Below are positions 41,245-51,711 of a DNA stretch of 64,000 bases, piece after piece. Under the pieces are notes generated by a model that worked only from the letters and a program-made list of their open reading frames with translations, was not told where the DNA came from and searched no databases. Within the stretch, counting starts at the first letter, position 1. The number at the start of each line of letters is the position of its first letter. The stretch spans positions 1-64,000 of the forward strand of contig NZ_DATMFZ010000076.1 of NCBI RefSeq assembly GCF_035556675.1, in the 5' to 3' direction. The position numbers and the translations under genes are program-made. The stretch is from Geminicoccus sp035556675 (GTDB lineage: Bacteria > Pseudomonadota > Alphaproteobacteria > Geminicoccales > Geminicoccaceae).

Positions 41245-44200
41245 TGCAGGATGCTGGCTCGCCCCTCACCGGGGCCCAGGAAGGCCTGTGGTTCGCCCAG
41301 CGCCTCGATCCCGCCAACCCGATCTTCCTGACCGGGCAGGCGATCGTCATCGACGGGCCGCTCGACCGGACCCGGTTCCTGGCGGCGCTGGATGGGGCCA
41401 TGCAGGAGGCGGACGGGCTGGCGCTGCGCTTTGCCGACGGGCCGGACAGGCCACGCCAGTGGCTGGATGAGACGGCAAGGCCGCGGCCGGAGCTGGTCGA
41501 CCTGCGCCATCTGGCCGATCCCGATGACGCCTGGCGGGCCGAAGTGGACGCCGACATGGCCACCCCGGTCGACCTGGAGACGGGCAGGCTGGTCGCCCAG
41601 CGCCTGTTCGTGCTCTCCGATGCGCGCCATGTCTGGTACCAGCGCATCCACCATCTCCTGGTGGACGGGTACGGTACCGACCTGCTGACTAGGCGGGTGG
41701 GCCAGCTCTATGCAGGGGGCGGCGAGTCGTTCGGCCGGTTCTCCGCAGTGCTGGCCGAGGCAGCGGCCTATGCCGGCTCGGAGCGCGCGGCGGCCGACCG
41801 CCGCTTCTGGCTGGAAGCGTTCGCCGACCGGCCGGACGTGGCGCCGATGGCACCAGGGCCTGCGGTGAGCGGGCACTGCTTTCACCGGGTCGTCCGGCCC
41901 CTGGACCCGGCACTCGCGGCCCGGCTGCTGGCGCGCGCCGAGGCAGCGGGCGTCACTTGGCCGGACGTGCTGGCGGCCCTGGTCGCGGCCTATGTGCAGC
42001 GCCATGCCGGCGGGCCGGAGGCGATCCTGGGTGTGCCGCATATGGGCCGCTTCGGCAGTGCCGCCGCGAACGTGCCGGCCATGGTGATGAACGTCCTGCC
42101 GGTGCGCTTCGCGATCGACGAGGACCAGGAGCTCGACGCCTTCCTGGCCGGTGCAGCGCGGGCGCTGCGCCAGGCGCGGCGGCACGGCCGCTATCGCAGC
42201 GAGCAACTGCGCCGCGACCTGGGCCTCCTGGGCGGCAGCCGCCGGCTCCATGGGCCGCTCGTCAACGTGCTGCCGTTCGAGGCGTCGCTCGTCCTGGAGG
42301 GGCTTACGACCGAGCTGATCGTGCTCGGCACCGGCCCGGTCGACGATCTGACCTTCACCTTCCGCGGTGATCCGGACCGGGCGGGGCTGCGGCTGGAGCT
42401 GGACAGCAATCCTGGCCTGTTCGACCTGGCCGAGACCGAGGCCCATGCCGACCGGCTGGCCTGCTTTCTCCAGAACGCACTGGTCGCTGGGCGACTGGCC
42501 GACGTGCCGACCCTGACGCCGGCGGAGACCCGGCACTGGCTGGTCGAGGTCAATCAGACCACGCACCCGGTCGAGGACACCACGCTCACAGCCCTGATCG
42601 AGCGGCAGCTGGCGGCCGACCCGCAGGTACCGGCGGTTCGGTTCGGCGAGCAGGTGCTGGATCGCGGCGCGCTGGACCGACAGAGCGCCCGGCTAGCCGG
42701 GCGGCTGGCCGCTATGGGCGTCGGCCCCGGCAGCGTGGTGGCGGTGGCGCTGCCGCGCTCGCCCGAGCTGGTCGTAGCGCTGACCGCGATCCTGCGCGCG
42801 GGCGGCGCCTATCTGCCGCTCGACCTGGCGCAGCCCAAGGAGCGGCTGCGGCGGATGCTGGCGACCGCGAAGCCTTCGCTCGTCCTGACCTTCTCCGACC
42901 GGCACGACCTTCTGCCGGATGGCTGGCCGCTGCTCGACCTGGACCGGGCGGATGATGGCGGGGAGAGGGCGGCGGTCCGGCCGCCAGCACCCGGCGATGC
43001 TGCCTATGTCATCTTCACCTCGGGCTCGACCGGCGAGCCCAAGGGCGTGGTCAACGAGCATGCCGGCATCGTAAACCGGCTGTGCTGGATGCAGGCGCAC
43101 TACGGGATCGGGCCAGGCGACCGCATCCTGCAGAAGACCCCGGTCACCTTCGACGTCTCGGTCTGGGAACTGTTCCTGCCGCTGATCTCGGGTGCCGAGC
43201 TGGTGATCGCCCCGCCCGAGGCACACAAGGACCCGGCCTGGCTCGTCCGGATCATCCGGGAGCAGGATGTCACCACGCTCCATTTCGTGCCCTCGATGCT
43301 GGCGGCGTTCCTGGAGGAGCCGGCCTGCCGAGGCTTGAGCCTGCGCCAGGTCTTCTGCAGCGGTGAGGAGCTGCCGGCGGCCCTGCGCGACCGGTTCCAC
43401 GCCCGGATCCTGGCGGAGCTGCACAATCTCTACGGCCCCACCGAGGCGGCGGTGGATGTCAGCTACTGGCCGGCCGGGCCGGACGACCGCTCCAGCCCGG
43501 TGCCGATCGGTTTCCCGGTCTGGAACACCGCCCTCTACGTGCTGGACGAGCGGATGCGCCCGGTGCCGTCCGGCGTGGCAGGCCATCTCTATCTCGGCGG
43601 CCGGCAGATCGCGCGTGGCTACCTCGGCCGCCCCGACCTCACCGCCGAGCGGTTCGGCCCGGACCCGTTCCGGCCGGGCGAGCGGCTCTACCGGACCGGT
43701 GACCTCGCCCGCTGGCGGCCGGATGGGGCATGCGAGTTCCTCGGCCGCTCCGACCATCAGGTGAAGATCCGCGGGCTCCGGATCGAGCTGGGCGAGATCG
43801 AGGCGGCGCTGCAGGCCTGCCCGGAGGTCGGCCAGGCAGTTGTGCTGGCGCGGCCGGGCCAGGACGGTGAGCCTGCGCTGGTCGCCTATGTCACGCCCGC
43901 CGCCGGCGCCATGCCCGAGCCGGCGGCCCTGCGCGCCGACCTGGCCCGGCAGCTGCCGGACTACATGCTGCCCGCCAGCTTCGTGATGCTGCCGAGCCTG
44001 CCCACCAACGCGAACGGCAAGCTCGACCGCTCGGCCCTGCCGGCACCCGAGCTGGCACCGGCCGCCGGCCGGGCACCCGCCGGGCCCGCCGAGGAGCGGC
44101 TGGCCCGGCTGTTCGCCGAGGTGCTGGGCCGCGAGGTCGGGGCGGAGGACGACTTCTTTCTGGCGGGCGGCCATTCGCTGCTGGCGGTGCGGCTGGCCCG

Positions 44201-45131
44201 GCAGATCCGGGCGGCGTGGCGGCTGGAGGTCGGTCTGGGCTTGGTGTTCGAGCACCCGACGATCGCCCGGCTGGCCCGCCAGCTCGAGCAGATGGCTGCT
44301 GTCCCCGACGCCCGGTCCGGCAACGGGCTCGGCCCCTGCATCCGGCTGGGTGCCGATGGGGGAGACGGGCTGCCGCCCTTGTTCTGCATCCACCCGGCTG
44401 GCGGAATCGCCTGGTGCTATGGCGGGCTGGCCCGTGCCCTGGGAGGATCGCGGCCGGTCTTCGGGCTGCAGGCGGACGGGCTCGACCCGGCGGCACCGTT
44501 GCCGGCCAGCCTGGACGAGATGGCGGAGACCTATCTGGCGCGGATCCGGGCGATCCGGCCAGACGGGCCAATCCACCTGCTGGGCTGGTCGGTGGGCGGC
44601 ATCGTGGCCCAGGCGATTGCGGCCAGGCTCGGCGCCGAGGCCGGTCTCCTGGCGATGCTGGATTCCTATCCCTGCGAGCGCTGGCGCGAAGAGCTGCCGC
44701 CGGCGGCCGATGCCGCGCTGAAGGCGCTGCTCTACATCGCCGGCCAGGATCCCGAGCGGATGGCGGGCCTGGAACTGACCCGCGACGCGGTGGTGGCCTT
44801 CCTGCGCGACAGCGGTCACCCGCTGGGCGGGCTGGACGACCGGGCGCTCGACGGCGTGCTGCGGGTGGTCGCGGCCAATGACCGGCTGGTGCGCGGGCAC
44901 CGGCACCGTCCTTTCGCCGGCCGGCTCGACCATTTCCGCGCCACGGAAGGCAACGAGGCCCGCGGCCTCGACCCGCTGGCCTGGCGCCCCCATGTCGGCC
45001 AGATCGCGGTCCATGACGTGCGGAGCGTGCATGGTCACATGCTGACCGGGCCGGCGCTCGGCCGGATCGTGCCGGTGCTGGAGGCGCGCATGGCCGAGCT
45101 CGAGCGGGTCGATCTGGCCGTGTCGGCCTAG
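41244..45131 (+). CDS. entF: EntF-type non-ribosomal peptide synthetase (C-A-PCP-TE)
   Basis: 1295 residues. Condensation domain (1-~430) with HHLLVDGYGTD at ~136. Adenylation domain (~450-950): YVIFTSGSTGEPKGVV, FDVSVWELFLPLISGAELVI, HFVPSMLAAFLEE, VFCSGEELP, NLYGPTEAAVDVSYW. The ten specificity positions read DVWHFSLVD(K), the serine code of EntF. PCP domain: AGGHSLLAVRLARQ (Ser978). Thioesterase: LLGWSVGGIVAQAIA (Ser1116) and VHGHMLTG near 1263. Such a protein condenses DHB with serine three times and releases a trilactone (enterobactin-like). The start MQDAGSPLTGAQEGLW at 41244 begins the condensation domain. MbtH and DHB-forming genes are not seen. Confidence 0.94.
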   Translation: MQDAGSPLTGAQEGLWFAQRLDPANPIFLTGQAIVIDGPLDRTRFLAALDGAMQEADGLALRFADGPDRPRQWLDETARPRPELVDLRHLADPDDAWRAEVDADMATPVDLETGRLVAQRLFVLSDARHVWYQRIHHLLVDGYGTDLLTRRVGQLYAGGGESFGRFSAVLAEAAAYAGSERAAADRRFWLEAFADRPDVAPMAPGPAVSGHCFHRVVRPLDPALAARLLARAEAAGVTWPDVLAALVAAYVQRHAGGPEAILGVPHMGRFGSAAANVPAMVMNVLPVRFAIDEDQELDAFLAGAARALRQARRHGRYRSEQLRRDLGLLGGSRRLHGPLVNVLPFEASLVLEGLTTELIVLGTGPVDDLTFTFRGDPDRAGLRLELDSNPGLFDLAETEAHADRLACFLQNALVAGRLADVPTLTPAETRHWLVEVNQTTHPVEDTTLTALIERQLAADPQVPAVRFGEQVLDRGALDRQSARLAGRLAAMGVGPGSVVAVALPRSPELVVALTAILRAGGAYLPLDLAQPKERLRRMLATAKPSLVLTFSDRHDLLPDGWPLLDLDRADDGGERAAVRPPAPGDAAYVIFTSGSTGEPKGVVNEHAGIVNRLCWMQAHYGIGPGDRILQKTPVTFDVSVWELFLPLISGAELVIAPPEAHKDPAWLVRIIREQDVTTLHFVPSMLAAFLEEPACRGLSLRQVFCSGEELPAALRDRFHARILAELHNLYGPTEAAVDVSYWPAGPDDRSSPVPIGFPVWNTALYVLDERMRPVPSGVAGHLYLGGRQIARGYLGRPDLTAERFGPDPFRPGERLYRTGDLARWRPDGACEFLGRSDHQVKIRGLRIELGEIEAALQACPEVGQAVVLARPGQDGEPALVAYVTPAAGAMPEPAALRADLARQLPDYMLPASFVMLPSLPTNANGKLDRSALPAPELAPAAGRAPAGPAEERLARLFAEVLGREVGAEDDFFLAGGHSLLAVRLARQIRAAWRLEVGLGLVFEHPTIARLARQLEQMAAVPDARSGNGLGPCIRLGADGGDGLPPLFCIHPAGGIAWCYGGLARALGGSRPVFGLQADGLDPAAPLPASLDEMAETYLARIRAIRPDGPIHLLGWSVGGIVAQAIAARLGAEAGLLAMLDSYPCERWREELPPAADAALKALLYIAGQDPERMAGLELTRDAVVAFLRDSGHPLGGLDDRALDGVLRVVAANDRLVRGHRHRPFAGRLDHFRATEGNEARGLDPLAWRPHVGQIAVHDVRSVHGHMLTGPALGRIVPVLEARMAELERVDLAVSA

Positions 45132-46183
45132 CCGCGCTCCGGCCTGGCGAAGATCAGCACGACGAAGAAGGGCACCCCGATCAAGGACGTGACGATGCCG
45201 ACCGGCAGGAGTGCTCCCGGCACCAGGGTCTTGCTGGCGACCGAGGCCAACGACATCACCAGGGCGCCGCACAGGACGCTGGCCGGCAGGAAGAAGCGGT
45301 GGTCCTCGCCCACCAGGAGGCGCGCCAGATGAGGCCCCACCAGGCCGACGAAGCCGATCGTGCCGACGAACGCCACGGCGGTCGCGGCCAGCAGGCTCGC
45401 CCGGAACAGGGACAGAAAGCGCAGCCGGCCGACATTCACCCCGAAGCTGTAGGCCCGGTCCGAGCCCAGCCGGAGGGCGGTCATCTGCCAGGAGGCGGCC
45501 AGGGAGAAGGGCAGCACGAGAGCCAGCACCAGGGCGGCCACCAGGATCTTCTCCCAGCTCGCCCGGGCGAGGCTGCCGAGGTTCCAGAACACCAGCTGCT
45601 GCAGCGCTTCCTGGCTGGCGACGTACTGGATCAGCGCCACCAGCGCGTTGAAGGTGAAGACCAGGGCAATCCCGAACAGGACCAGCGTCTCCACCCCGGT
45701 GCCGCGCAGCCTCGCCAGGAACTGCAGGAGCAGCACCGAGCCGAAGGCGAACAGGAAGGCGTTGCCCGACAGGATCCAGCTGGCCGGCACGCCCGGGACG
45801 CCCAGGCCCAGCACGATCGCCAGCGCCGCCCCCAGCGAGGCCGCCGAGGACACGCCCAGCGTGAACGGGCTGGCCAGCGGGTTGTTCAGCGTGGTCTGCA
45901 TCTCGGCACCGGCCAGCGCCAGGGCGCCGCCGACCAGCAGGGCCAGCAGCGCCTGGGGCAGGCGGACCTGCCAGACGATCACCTCCAGCGCCGGTGTCAG
46001 CTCGCCCAGGCCCAGGAGGGCGCGCAGCCCGTCCAGCACCGGCAGGGACGAGGGGCCGGTCACCAGGTCCAGCAGGAAGGCCAGGGCCACGCCCAGCAAC
46101 AGCACCAGGAGGGCCGCCATGCGCCGACGCAGCTGGGACGCATAGGCGGCAAGCGGTGCCGCGAGGGCGGTGGGATCGGCCAA
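45128..46183 (-). CDS. FecCD-family iron-siderophore ABC permease
   Basis: 351 residues and about ten hydrophobic helices. VRLPQALLALLVGGALALAG, then AEMQTTLNNPLASPFTLGVS, then FGVNVGRLRFLSLFRAS, and GTIGFVGLVGPHLARLLVGE match the FecCD/BtuC permease with its ATPase-contacting loop. Its stop overlaps the entF stop in a tail-to-tail fashion (45128-45131). It starts 119 bases from the divergent ATPase gene, so the transporter parts are split across strands. It should import ferri-siderophore delivered by the protein at 37070. Confidence 0.94.
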   Translation of the reverse strand: MADPTALAAPLAAYASQLRRRMAALLVLLLGVALAFLLDLVTGPSSLPVLDGLRALLGLGELTPALEVIVWQVRLPQALLALLVGGALALAGAEMQTTLNNPLASPFTLGVSSAASLGAALAIVLGLGVPGVPASWILSGNAFLFAFGSVLLLQFLARLRGTGVETLVLFGIALVFTFNALVALIQYVASQEALQQLVFWNLGSLARASWEKILVAALVLALVLPFSLAASWQMTALRLGSDRAYSFGVNVGRLRFLSLFRASLLAATAVAFVGTIGFVGLVGPHLARLLVGEDHRFFLPASVLCGALVMSLASVASKTLVPGALLPVGIVTSLIGVPFFVVLIFARPERG

Positions 46184-46305
46184 GGCTGGAACCAGTCGAC
46201 GATGAGAGGTGCGCGGGGCCGCGGCGGCGCCCGCGGCCCCGGCTCTACCATCCAGGCCCCCTCACTTGAATATCCGGCTCATCCCATGGGAGGATTCTGC
46301 GCTTG

Positions 46306-47232
46306 ATGACGACCGACGGCGTCGGGCGGCCGAGCCTGGCCGGAACGGAACAAGGACCGAGAGCGGAGGTGCTGCCGGAGGCGAGGCAGGGGACAGGACC
46401 GGAACAGGGCTTGGTCATCCAGGACGTGCATGCGGGCTATCGCGGCCGGCCAGTGATCCAGGGGCTTAGCCTGGCTCCAATCTCTGCCGGCAGCGTGACC
46501 AGCCTGGTCGGGCCCAACGGGGCCGGCAAGTCGACACTGCTGCGCGGCCTTGCAGGGCTGTTGCCGGCCAGGGGCAGCATCCGCTTCGCCGGCCAGGAAT
46601 TGGGCGGCCTGTCGTTCGCCGACCGGGCCAGGCTCGCCACCTACATGCCGCAGACCCTGCCGGCCGGCACGGCGCTCAGCGTTCTGGAAACCGTGCTGGG
46701 CGCACTGCGTGCCTCGCCGGCAGGCCCGACGCGGTCGGATTGGGCCGGTGCCGCGCCGGCACCGGTTGCGGGCCGCGAGAGCGGTGCGGCCGCGCCGGAA
46801 CGGGCGCTGGCGGCACTGCAGCGCCTGCAGGTGGCGGACGTCGCCATGGAGCCGCTGGACCGCCTCTCGGGAGGGCAGCGCCAGATGGTGGCGCTGGCCC
46901 AGGCAGTGGTGCGCGGCACCGGCCTCCTGCTGCTGGACGAACCCACCAGCGCCCTGGACCTGCGCCACCAGGTCGAGGTGATGGCGGTGGTCCGCACACT
47001 GGCTGCGGAGGGGCGCACCATCCTCATGGTGCTGCACGACCTCGCACTGGCCGGCCGCTGGTCGGACCGGATCGTGGTGCTCGATCGCGGTCGGCTCCAT
47101 GCCGACGGCCCACCTGCCGAGGTCATCCGGCCCGACATGCTGGCCCGGGTCTATGGCGTGCACGGACGGGTCGAGCGTTGCTCCGCGGGCCATCTTCAGG
47201 TCGCGGTCGACAGTCCGCTGGCCCAGCCCTGA
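46306..47232 (+). CDS. Iron-siderophore ABC transporter ATPase (FecE-like)
   Basis: 308 residues. Walker A is GPNGAGKSTLLRGLAG, the signature is LSGGQRQMVALAQAV, Walker B LLLLDEPTSALDLRH, and the H-loop LMVLHDLALA. Between the Q-loop (TYMPQTLPAGTALS) and signature there is an insert rich in Ala, Pro and Gly (SPAGPTRSDWAGAAPAPVAG and following) that most relatives lack. The ~40-residue lead before VIQDVHAGYRGRPVIQG also looks extra. A TTG at 46303, with GGGAGG nine bases upstream, is the alternative start. Confidence 0.93.
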   Translation: MTTDGVGRPSLAGTEQGPRAEVLPEARQGTGPEQGLVIQDVHAGYRGRPVIQGLSLAPISAGSVTSLVGPNGAGKSTLLRGLAGLLPARGSIRFAGQELGGLSFADRARLATYMPQTLPAGTALSVLETVLGALRASPAGPTRSDWAGAAPAPVAGRESGAAAPERALAALQRLQVADVAMEPLDRLSGGQRQMVALAQAVVRGTGLLLLDEPTSALDLRHQVEVMAVVRTLAAEGRTILMVLHDLALAGRWSDRIVVLDRGRLHADGPPAEVIRPDMLARVYGVHGRVERCSAGHLQVAVDSPLAQP

Positions 47233-47372
47233 GCCATCCGCCACTATCCTAACCGGGCGGGGCACGGCAGCAGCCTGCCGCCATTCCGGTCAGACGCGGC
47301 AAACCGCCGGCAGCCCGCGACACCAAGCGGTCGGCAACAGGCGTCCGACCGAACGATCGCCGCACGGCACAA

Positions 47373-47419
47373 CGACCAGCCTTGCCGCAGTCGCCTGCAG
47401 CATGCGGCAAGGCTGGTCG
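47373..47419. terminator. 17-bp perfect inverted repeat between convergent genes (bidirectional terminator)
   Basis: CGACCAGCCTTGCCGCA at 47373-47389 is matched exactly by its reverse complement at 47403-47419, around a 13-base loop. It sits between the plus-strand ATPase gene (ends 47232) and the minus-strand lipoprotein gene (ends 47473). No T run follows on either strand, as often in GC-rich alphaproteobacteria. Confidence 0.7.
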
Positions 47420-47472
47420 GGCGGCAGCCGATCCGGCAGGGCCAGCCAATGCGGGGCGGAGAAGAGGCAGTC

Positions 47473-47709
47473 TCAGCGCCAGACCGGCTTGCCCAGGTCC
47501 ACGTCGTCCTCGTCGGTCAGGACACCGGCAGCGCCGCCGGCTGCACCGCCGATGGCGGCACCGCCCAGGATGCTGCCGCCGGTGACGGCACTGGTGGCAG
47601 CGCCCACGCCAGCACCGATGCCGGCACCGCTCAGGCCCCGATCCGTCTTGGTCTCGCCACAGGCCGCCAGCAGCAGGGCGAACGGCAAGAGCAGTATCAG
47701 ACTACGCAT
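47473..47709 (-). CDS. Small glycine-zipper lipoprotein
   Basis: 78 residues. Lipoprotein signal MRSLILLLPFALLLAAC with the lipobox LLAAC. The mature part is dominated by a GxxxG-type glycine zipper (GLSGAGIGAGVGAATSAVTG and GGAAIGGAAGGAAGVL), as in small outer-membrane lipoproteins of the YMGG type, and ends in acidic DEDDVDLGKPVWR. The ATG at 47709 is chosen (GGAGGAC upstream). It should sit in the outer membrane; role not known. Confidence 0.82.
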   Translation of the reverse strand: MRSLILLLPFALLLAACGETKTDRGLSGAGIGAGVGAATSAVTGGSILGGAAIGGAAGGAAGVLTDEDDVDLGKPVWR

Positions 47710-47798
47710 GATTTCGTCCTCCAAGCTCCGGCCGACACCCAGTCGGCCGAGAATCTTGAAAGGACAACCGCAGTGCCGTCCTGATGGTTCCGAAGATG

Positions 47799-48155
47799 TC
47801 AAGCATCCTCACCAGTGGCGAGCAGGAAAGAAATCAGGGCGGTCTGCTCCTCTTCGTTGCAGTTGAACAGGAGATGGGTGCGATAACGACTGACGCTGAG
47901 GATCCGGGCACGCAGGCGCCGGCGCGGGTACAGGGCCGTGATCTCCAGCTCGACCGGCGCGCCGACCAGGGCCGGGAACGCGGGTGCCAGGCCGGCCCCG
48001 CCCAGCGACAGGTCCATGATCGTCACCGCCCGCACGGCACCGTCCACGTCGATATAGGCGGACAGGCCGCTGGGATAGCGGCGGTGGTAGCGGCGCTCGG
48101 CCAAGGGCGGGATGAACTCGCCGCCGATCTCGTCGTCCATCTCGATGTGATCCAT
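47799..48155 (-). CDS. PilZ-domain protein
   Basis: 118 residues. It starts PPLAERRYHRRYPSGLSAYI, where RYHRR is the RxxxR motif and the following MDLSLGGAGL is the D/NxSxxG motif that binds cyclic di-GMP. A single-domain PilZ acts as an effector by protein-protein contact. ATG 48155 is used with GAGG upstream. The open frame runs further up, with no similarity. Linked to no other c-di-GMP gene, though a degenerate GGDEF protein lies at 13022. Confidence 0.88.
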   Translation of the reverse strand: MDHIEMDDEIGGEFIPPLAERRYHRRYPSGLSAYIDVDGAVRAVTIMDLSLGGAGLAPAFPALVGAPVELEITALYPRRRLRARILSVSRYRTHLLFNCNEEEQTALISFLLATGEDA

Positions 48156-48379
48156 GGCTCGCTGCCTCGTGCGCTGTCCTGGTGCCGCGCATCCTAGGCC
48201 CATGGCAGTTAACAAAACTTTGCCGCGCCGCTGTGCCCCGCAGCCGCTCGCCAGTGTCAGGCTGATCGTCGAGAATGCCGGCTGGAGCGGGCTTGCGGCT
48301 GCGCTGCCCGGTTCCGCCTGCGTGCCTCTTGGTCTAGACCCTGCGGTCACCAACTCCGAACCCGACATACCAGAAGACG

Positions 48380-49129
48380 ATGGCCGGCCATTCCCACGCC
48401 AAGAATGTCATGCACCGCAAGGGCCGCGCGAACGCGGCCAAGTCGGCGCTGTTCACCCGCCTGATGAAGGAGATCCAAGTCGCGGCGAAGTCCGGTCTGC
48501 CGGATCCCGCGGCGAACCCGAGGCTGCGCATGGCGGTGCAGGCGGCCCGCCAGGCCAACGTGCCGAAGGACAATATCGAGCGGGCAATCAAGCGAAGCCA
48601 GGGCAGCGACGCCGAGAACTACGAAGAGGTCCGCTACGAGGGTTACGGCCCGGGGGGTGTGGCGATCATCGTCGAAGCGCTCACCGACAACCGCAACCGC
48701 ACCGCGGCCGACGTGCGCTCCGCCTTCACCAAGCATGGCGGGGCGCTGGGCGAGAGCAACAGCGTGAGCTTCCAGTTCGAGCGGATCGGCAAGATCCGAT
48801 TCGACGTGGCGCTCGCCGATGCCGACACGGTGATGGAGGCGGCGATCGAGGCGGGGGCGCAGGACGTCGAGAGCGACGAGGAGAACCACGAGATCTGGTG
48901 CGCGCCGGACGAGCTCAACGCAGTCCTGCAGGCTATGGAAGCCAGGCTCGGCTCGGCCAGTGAGGCGATCCTGACTTGGCGGCCGCAGAACAGCGTGCCG
49001 GTCGACGACGACAAGGCCGACACGCTGCTCAGCCTGCTGGAGGTGCTGGACGAGAACGACGACGTCCAGCGGGTGGTCGCCAATCACGAGGTCTCGGACG
49101 AGACGCTGGCCAGGCTGAGCGCCGCCTGA
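48380..49129 (+). CDS. YebC/PmpR-family translation or transcription factor
   Basis: 249 residues. Starts MAGHSHAKNVMHRKGRANAA and has LPDPAANPRLRMAVQAARQA, IERAIKRSQGSDAENYEEVR, YEGYGPGGVAIIVEALTDNR and NRTAADVRSAFTKHGGALGE, all YebC hallmarks. YebC proteins help ribosomes at proline-rich stretches and were earlier described as regulators. Usually next to ruvC, as here. Its stop overlaps the ruvC start (TGATG). Confidence 0.96.
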   Translation: MAGHSHAKNVMHRKGRANAAKSALFTRLMKEIQVAAKSGLPDPAANPRLRMAVQAARQANVPKDNIERAIKRSQGSDAENYEEVRYEGYGPGGVAIIVEALTDNRNRTAADVRSAFTKHGGALGESNSVSFQFERIGKIRFDVALADADTVMEAAIEAGAQDVESDEENHEIWCAPDELNAVLQAMEARLGSASEAILTWRPQNSVPVDDDKADTLLSLLEVLDENDDVQRVVANHEVSDETLARLSAA

Positions 49130-49647
49130 TGCTGGTGCTGGGCCTCGATCCCGGTCTCAGGCATACCGGCTGGGGCGTGATCGAGGCTGCCGGCAGCCGG
49201 CTGCGCTTCGTCGCGGCCGGCGTGGTCGACACCAACACGGCCGACGACCTGGCGGTGCGCCTGGTCACGCTGCATGACGGGCTGGCCCAGGTCCTGTCCC
49301 GCTACAGCCCGGCGGTAGCTGCGGTCGAGCACACGGTGGTCAACAAGAATGCCGGCTCCTCGCTCAAGCTGGGCCATGCGCGCGGCGTGGTCATGTTCAC
49401 CGCGGCCGCGGCCGGGCTGCCGGTCACGGAGTATCTGCCAATGGCGGTGAAGCGGGCAGTGGTCGGTACCGGTGCTGCGGACAAGGTGCAGGTCGCGGCG
49501 ATGATCCGCCTCCTCCTGCCGGGCTCCGGGACCTACCGCTCGGACGCCACCGACGCACTGGCCGTGGCGGTCTGCCATGCCAACCGTACCGCCACCATCG
49601 GCGCGATCAGCCGGGGCATGCGTGCCTCGATCGGAGGACCGGCATGA
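49129..49647 (+). CDS. ruvC: Holliday junction endonuclease RuvC
   Basis: 172 residues. Catalytic residues: LGLDPGLRHTGWGVIE (Asp7), AAVEHTVVNKNAGSSLKLGH (Glu68) and SDATDALAVAVCHA (the last Asp pair). It makes symmetrical cuts in Holliday junctions. Overlaps ruvA by four bases. Confidence 0.97.
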   Translation: MLVLGLDPGLRHTGWGVIEAAGSRLRFVAAGVVDTNTADDLAVRLVTLHDGLAQVLSRYSPAVAAVEHTVVNKNAGSSLKLGHARGVVMFTAAAAGLPVTEYLPMAVKRAVVGTGAADKVQVAAMIRLLLPGSGTYRSDATDALAVAVCHANRTATIGAISRGMRASIGGPA

Positions 49648-50254
49648 TCGCGCGGCTGCGCGGCCGGGTGCTGGAGCAACTCGACGACGGGATCGTCCTG
49701 GACGTCAACGGGGTCGGCTACCTGGTGCTCTGTCCCGCCCGGGTGCTGGCGCTGCTCGGGCGGACCGGCGAAATCGTCGACCTGTTCGTCGAGACCCAGG
49801 TGCGCGAGGACGCGATCACCCTGTTCGGCTTCGCCGAGGCGGCGGAGCGGACCTGGTTCAAGGCGCTGCAGGCGGTCCAGGGGGTGGGCGCGCGCTCGGC
49901 CCTGGCGATCCTGGGCGTGCACGACCCAGCCCGGCTGGCAGCGGTGATCGCAGCACAGGACAAGGCGGCGCTGACCCGGGCACCGGGGGTGGGGCCGAAG
50001 CTCGCCGCCCGGATCTGTGCGGAGCTGAAGGACAAGGCGGCCATGCTCGGCATCGGCCGCGCGGTCGCGACGGCACCGGAGGCGGGCGGGGCCGCGGCAC
50101 CGGCCGGGCCGGTCGAAGATGCGCTCTCGGCTCTGGCCAATCTGGGCTATGGTCGGGCGGAAGCCTATGCCGCGCTTCAGGCGGTGCTGGCCACGCAGCA
50201 GGAGGAGATGGCACTGCAGCAACTGCTCACGCTGGCGCTCAAGGAACTGGCCCG

Positions 50255-50258
<4 letters not shown>
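49644..50258 (+). CDS. ruvA: Holliday junction branch migration protein RuvA
   Basis: 204 residues. OB-fold start MIARLRGRVLEQLDDGIVLD, helix-hairpin-helix segments (ALQAVQGVGARSALAILGVH, and LTRAPGVGPKLAARICAELK), and a C-terminal helical domain (LANLGYGRAEAYAALQAVLA) that contacts RuvB. Overlaps ruvB by four bases. Confidence 0.97.
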
Positions 50259-51282
<1,024 letters not shown>

Positions 51283-51286
<4 letters not shown>

Positions 51287-51693
51287 ACGGGGCGCACCGC
51301 CTGGCGATCCGGGTCTATTACGAGGACACGGATGCAGGTGGCATCGTCTACCATGCCAACTATCTGCGCTTTGCCGAGCGCGCCCGGACCGAATGGCTGC
51401 GCGCCCGCGGCTTCGACCATCCGGCCCTGCTGGAGCGCTTCGGCCTCCTGTTCACCGTGCGGCGCTGCGACGCGGTGTTTCTGGCGCCGGCCAGGCTCGA
51501 CGACGAGATCGAGATCGAGACTGTTCCCCAGGGCATCGAGGGTGCTCGGATCCTGCTGCGTCAGCGGGTCCTCGAGGGCGGGCGGGAACTCGTGACCCTG
51601 GCGCTGGAGCTGGTCCTGGTGAACCGTGCGATGCGCCCGGTGCGCGCCCCGCCGCCCTTGCGCGCGATCCTGTCCGCACCGGCCGGATCGTGA
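51283..51693 (+). CDS. ybgC: YbgC-type acyl-CoA thioesterase (hotdog fold)
   Basis: 136 residues. RVYYEDTDAGGIVYHANYL carries the catalytic Asp; AERARTEWLRARGFDHPAL and RCDAVFLAPARLDDEIEIE complete the hotdog fold. It hydrolyses acyl-CoA or acyl-carrier thioesters and is part of the Tol-Pal locus in most Proteobacteria. The start ATG overlaps the ruvB stop. Confidence 0.94.
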
Positions 51694-51711
51694 TGGGCAG
51701 CCCGCCGGATA

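Noticed and set aside
42693..45272. 859-residue open frame antisense to entF
   Set aside because: Composition is that of an antisense shadow (Gln/Arg/Gly-rich) and entF has every expected NRPS motif.
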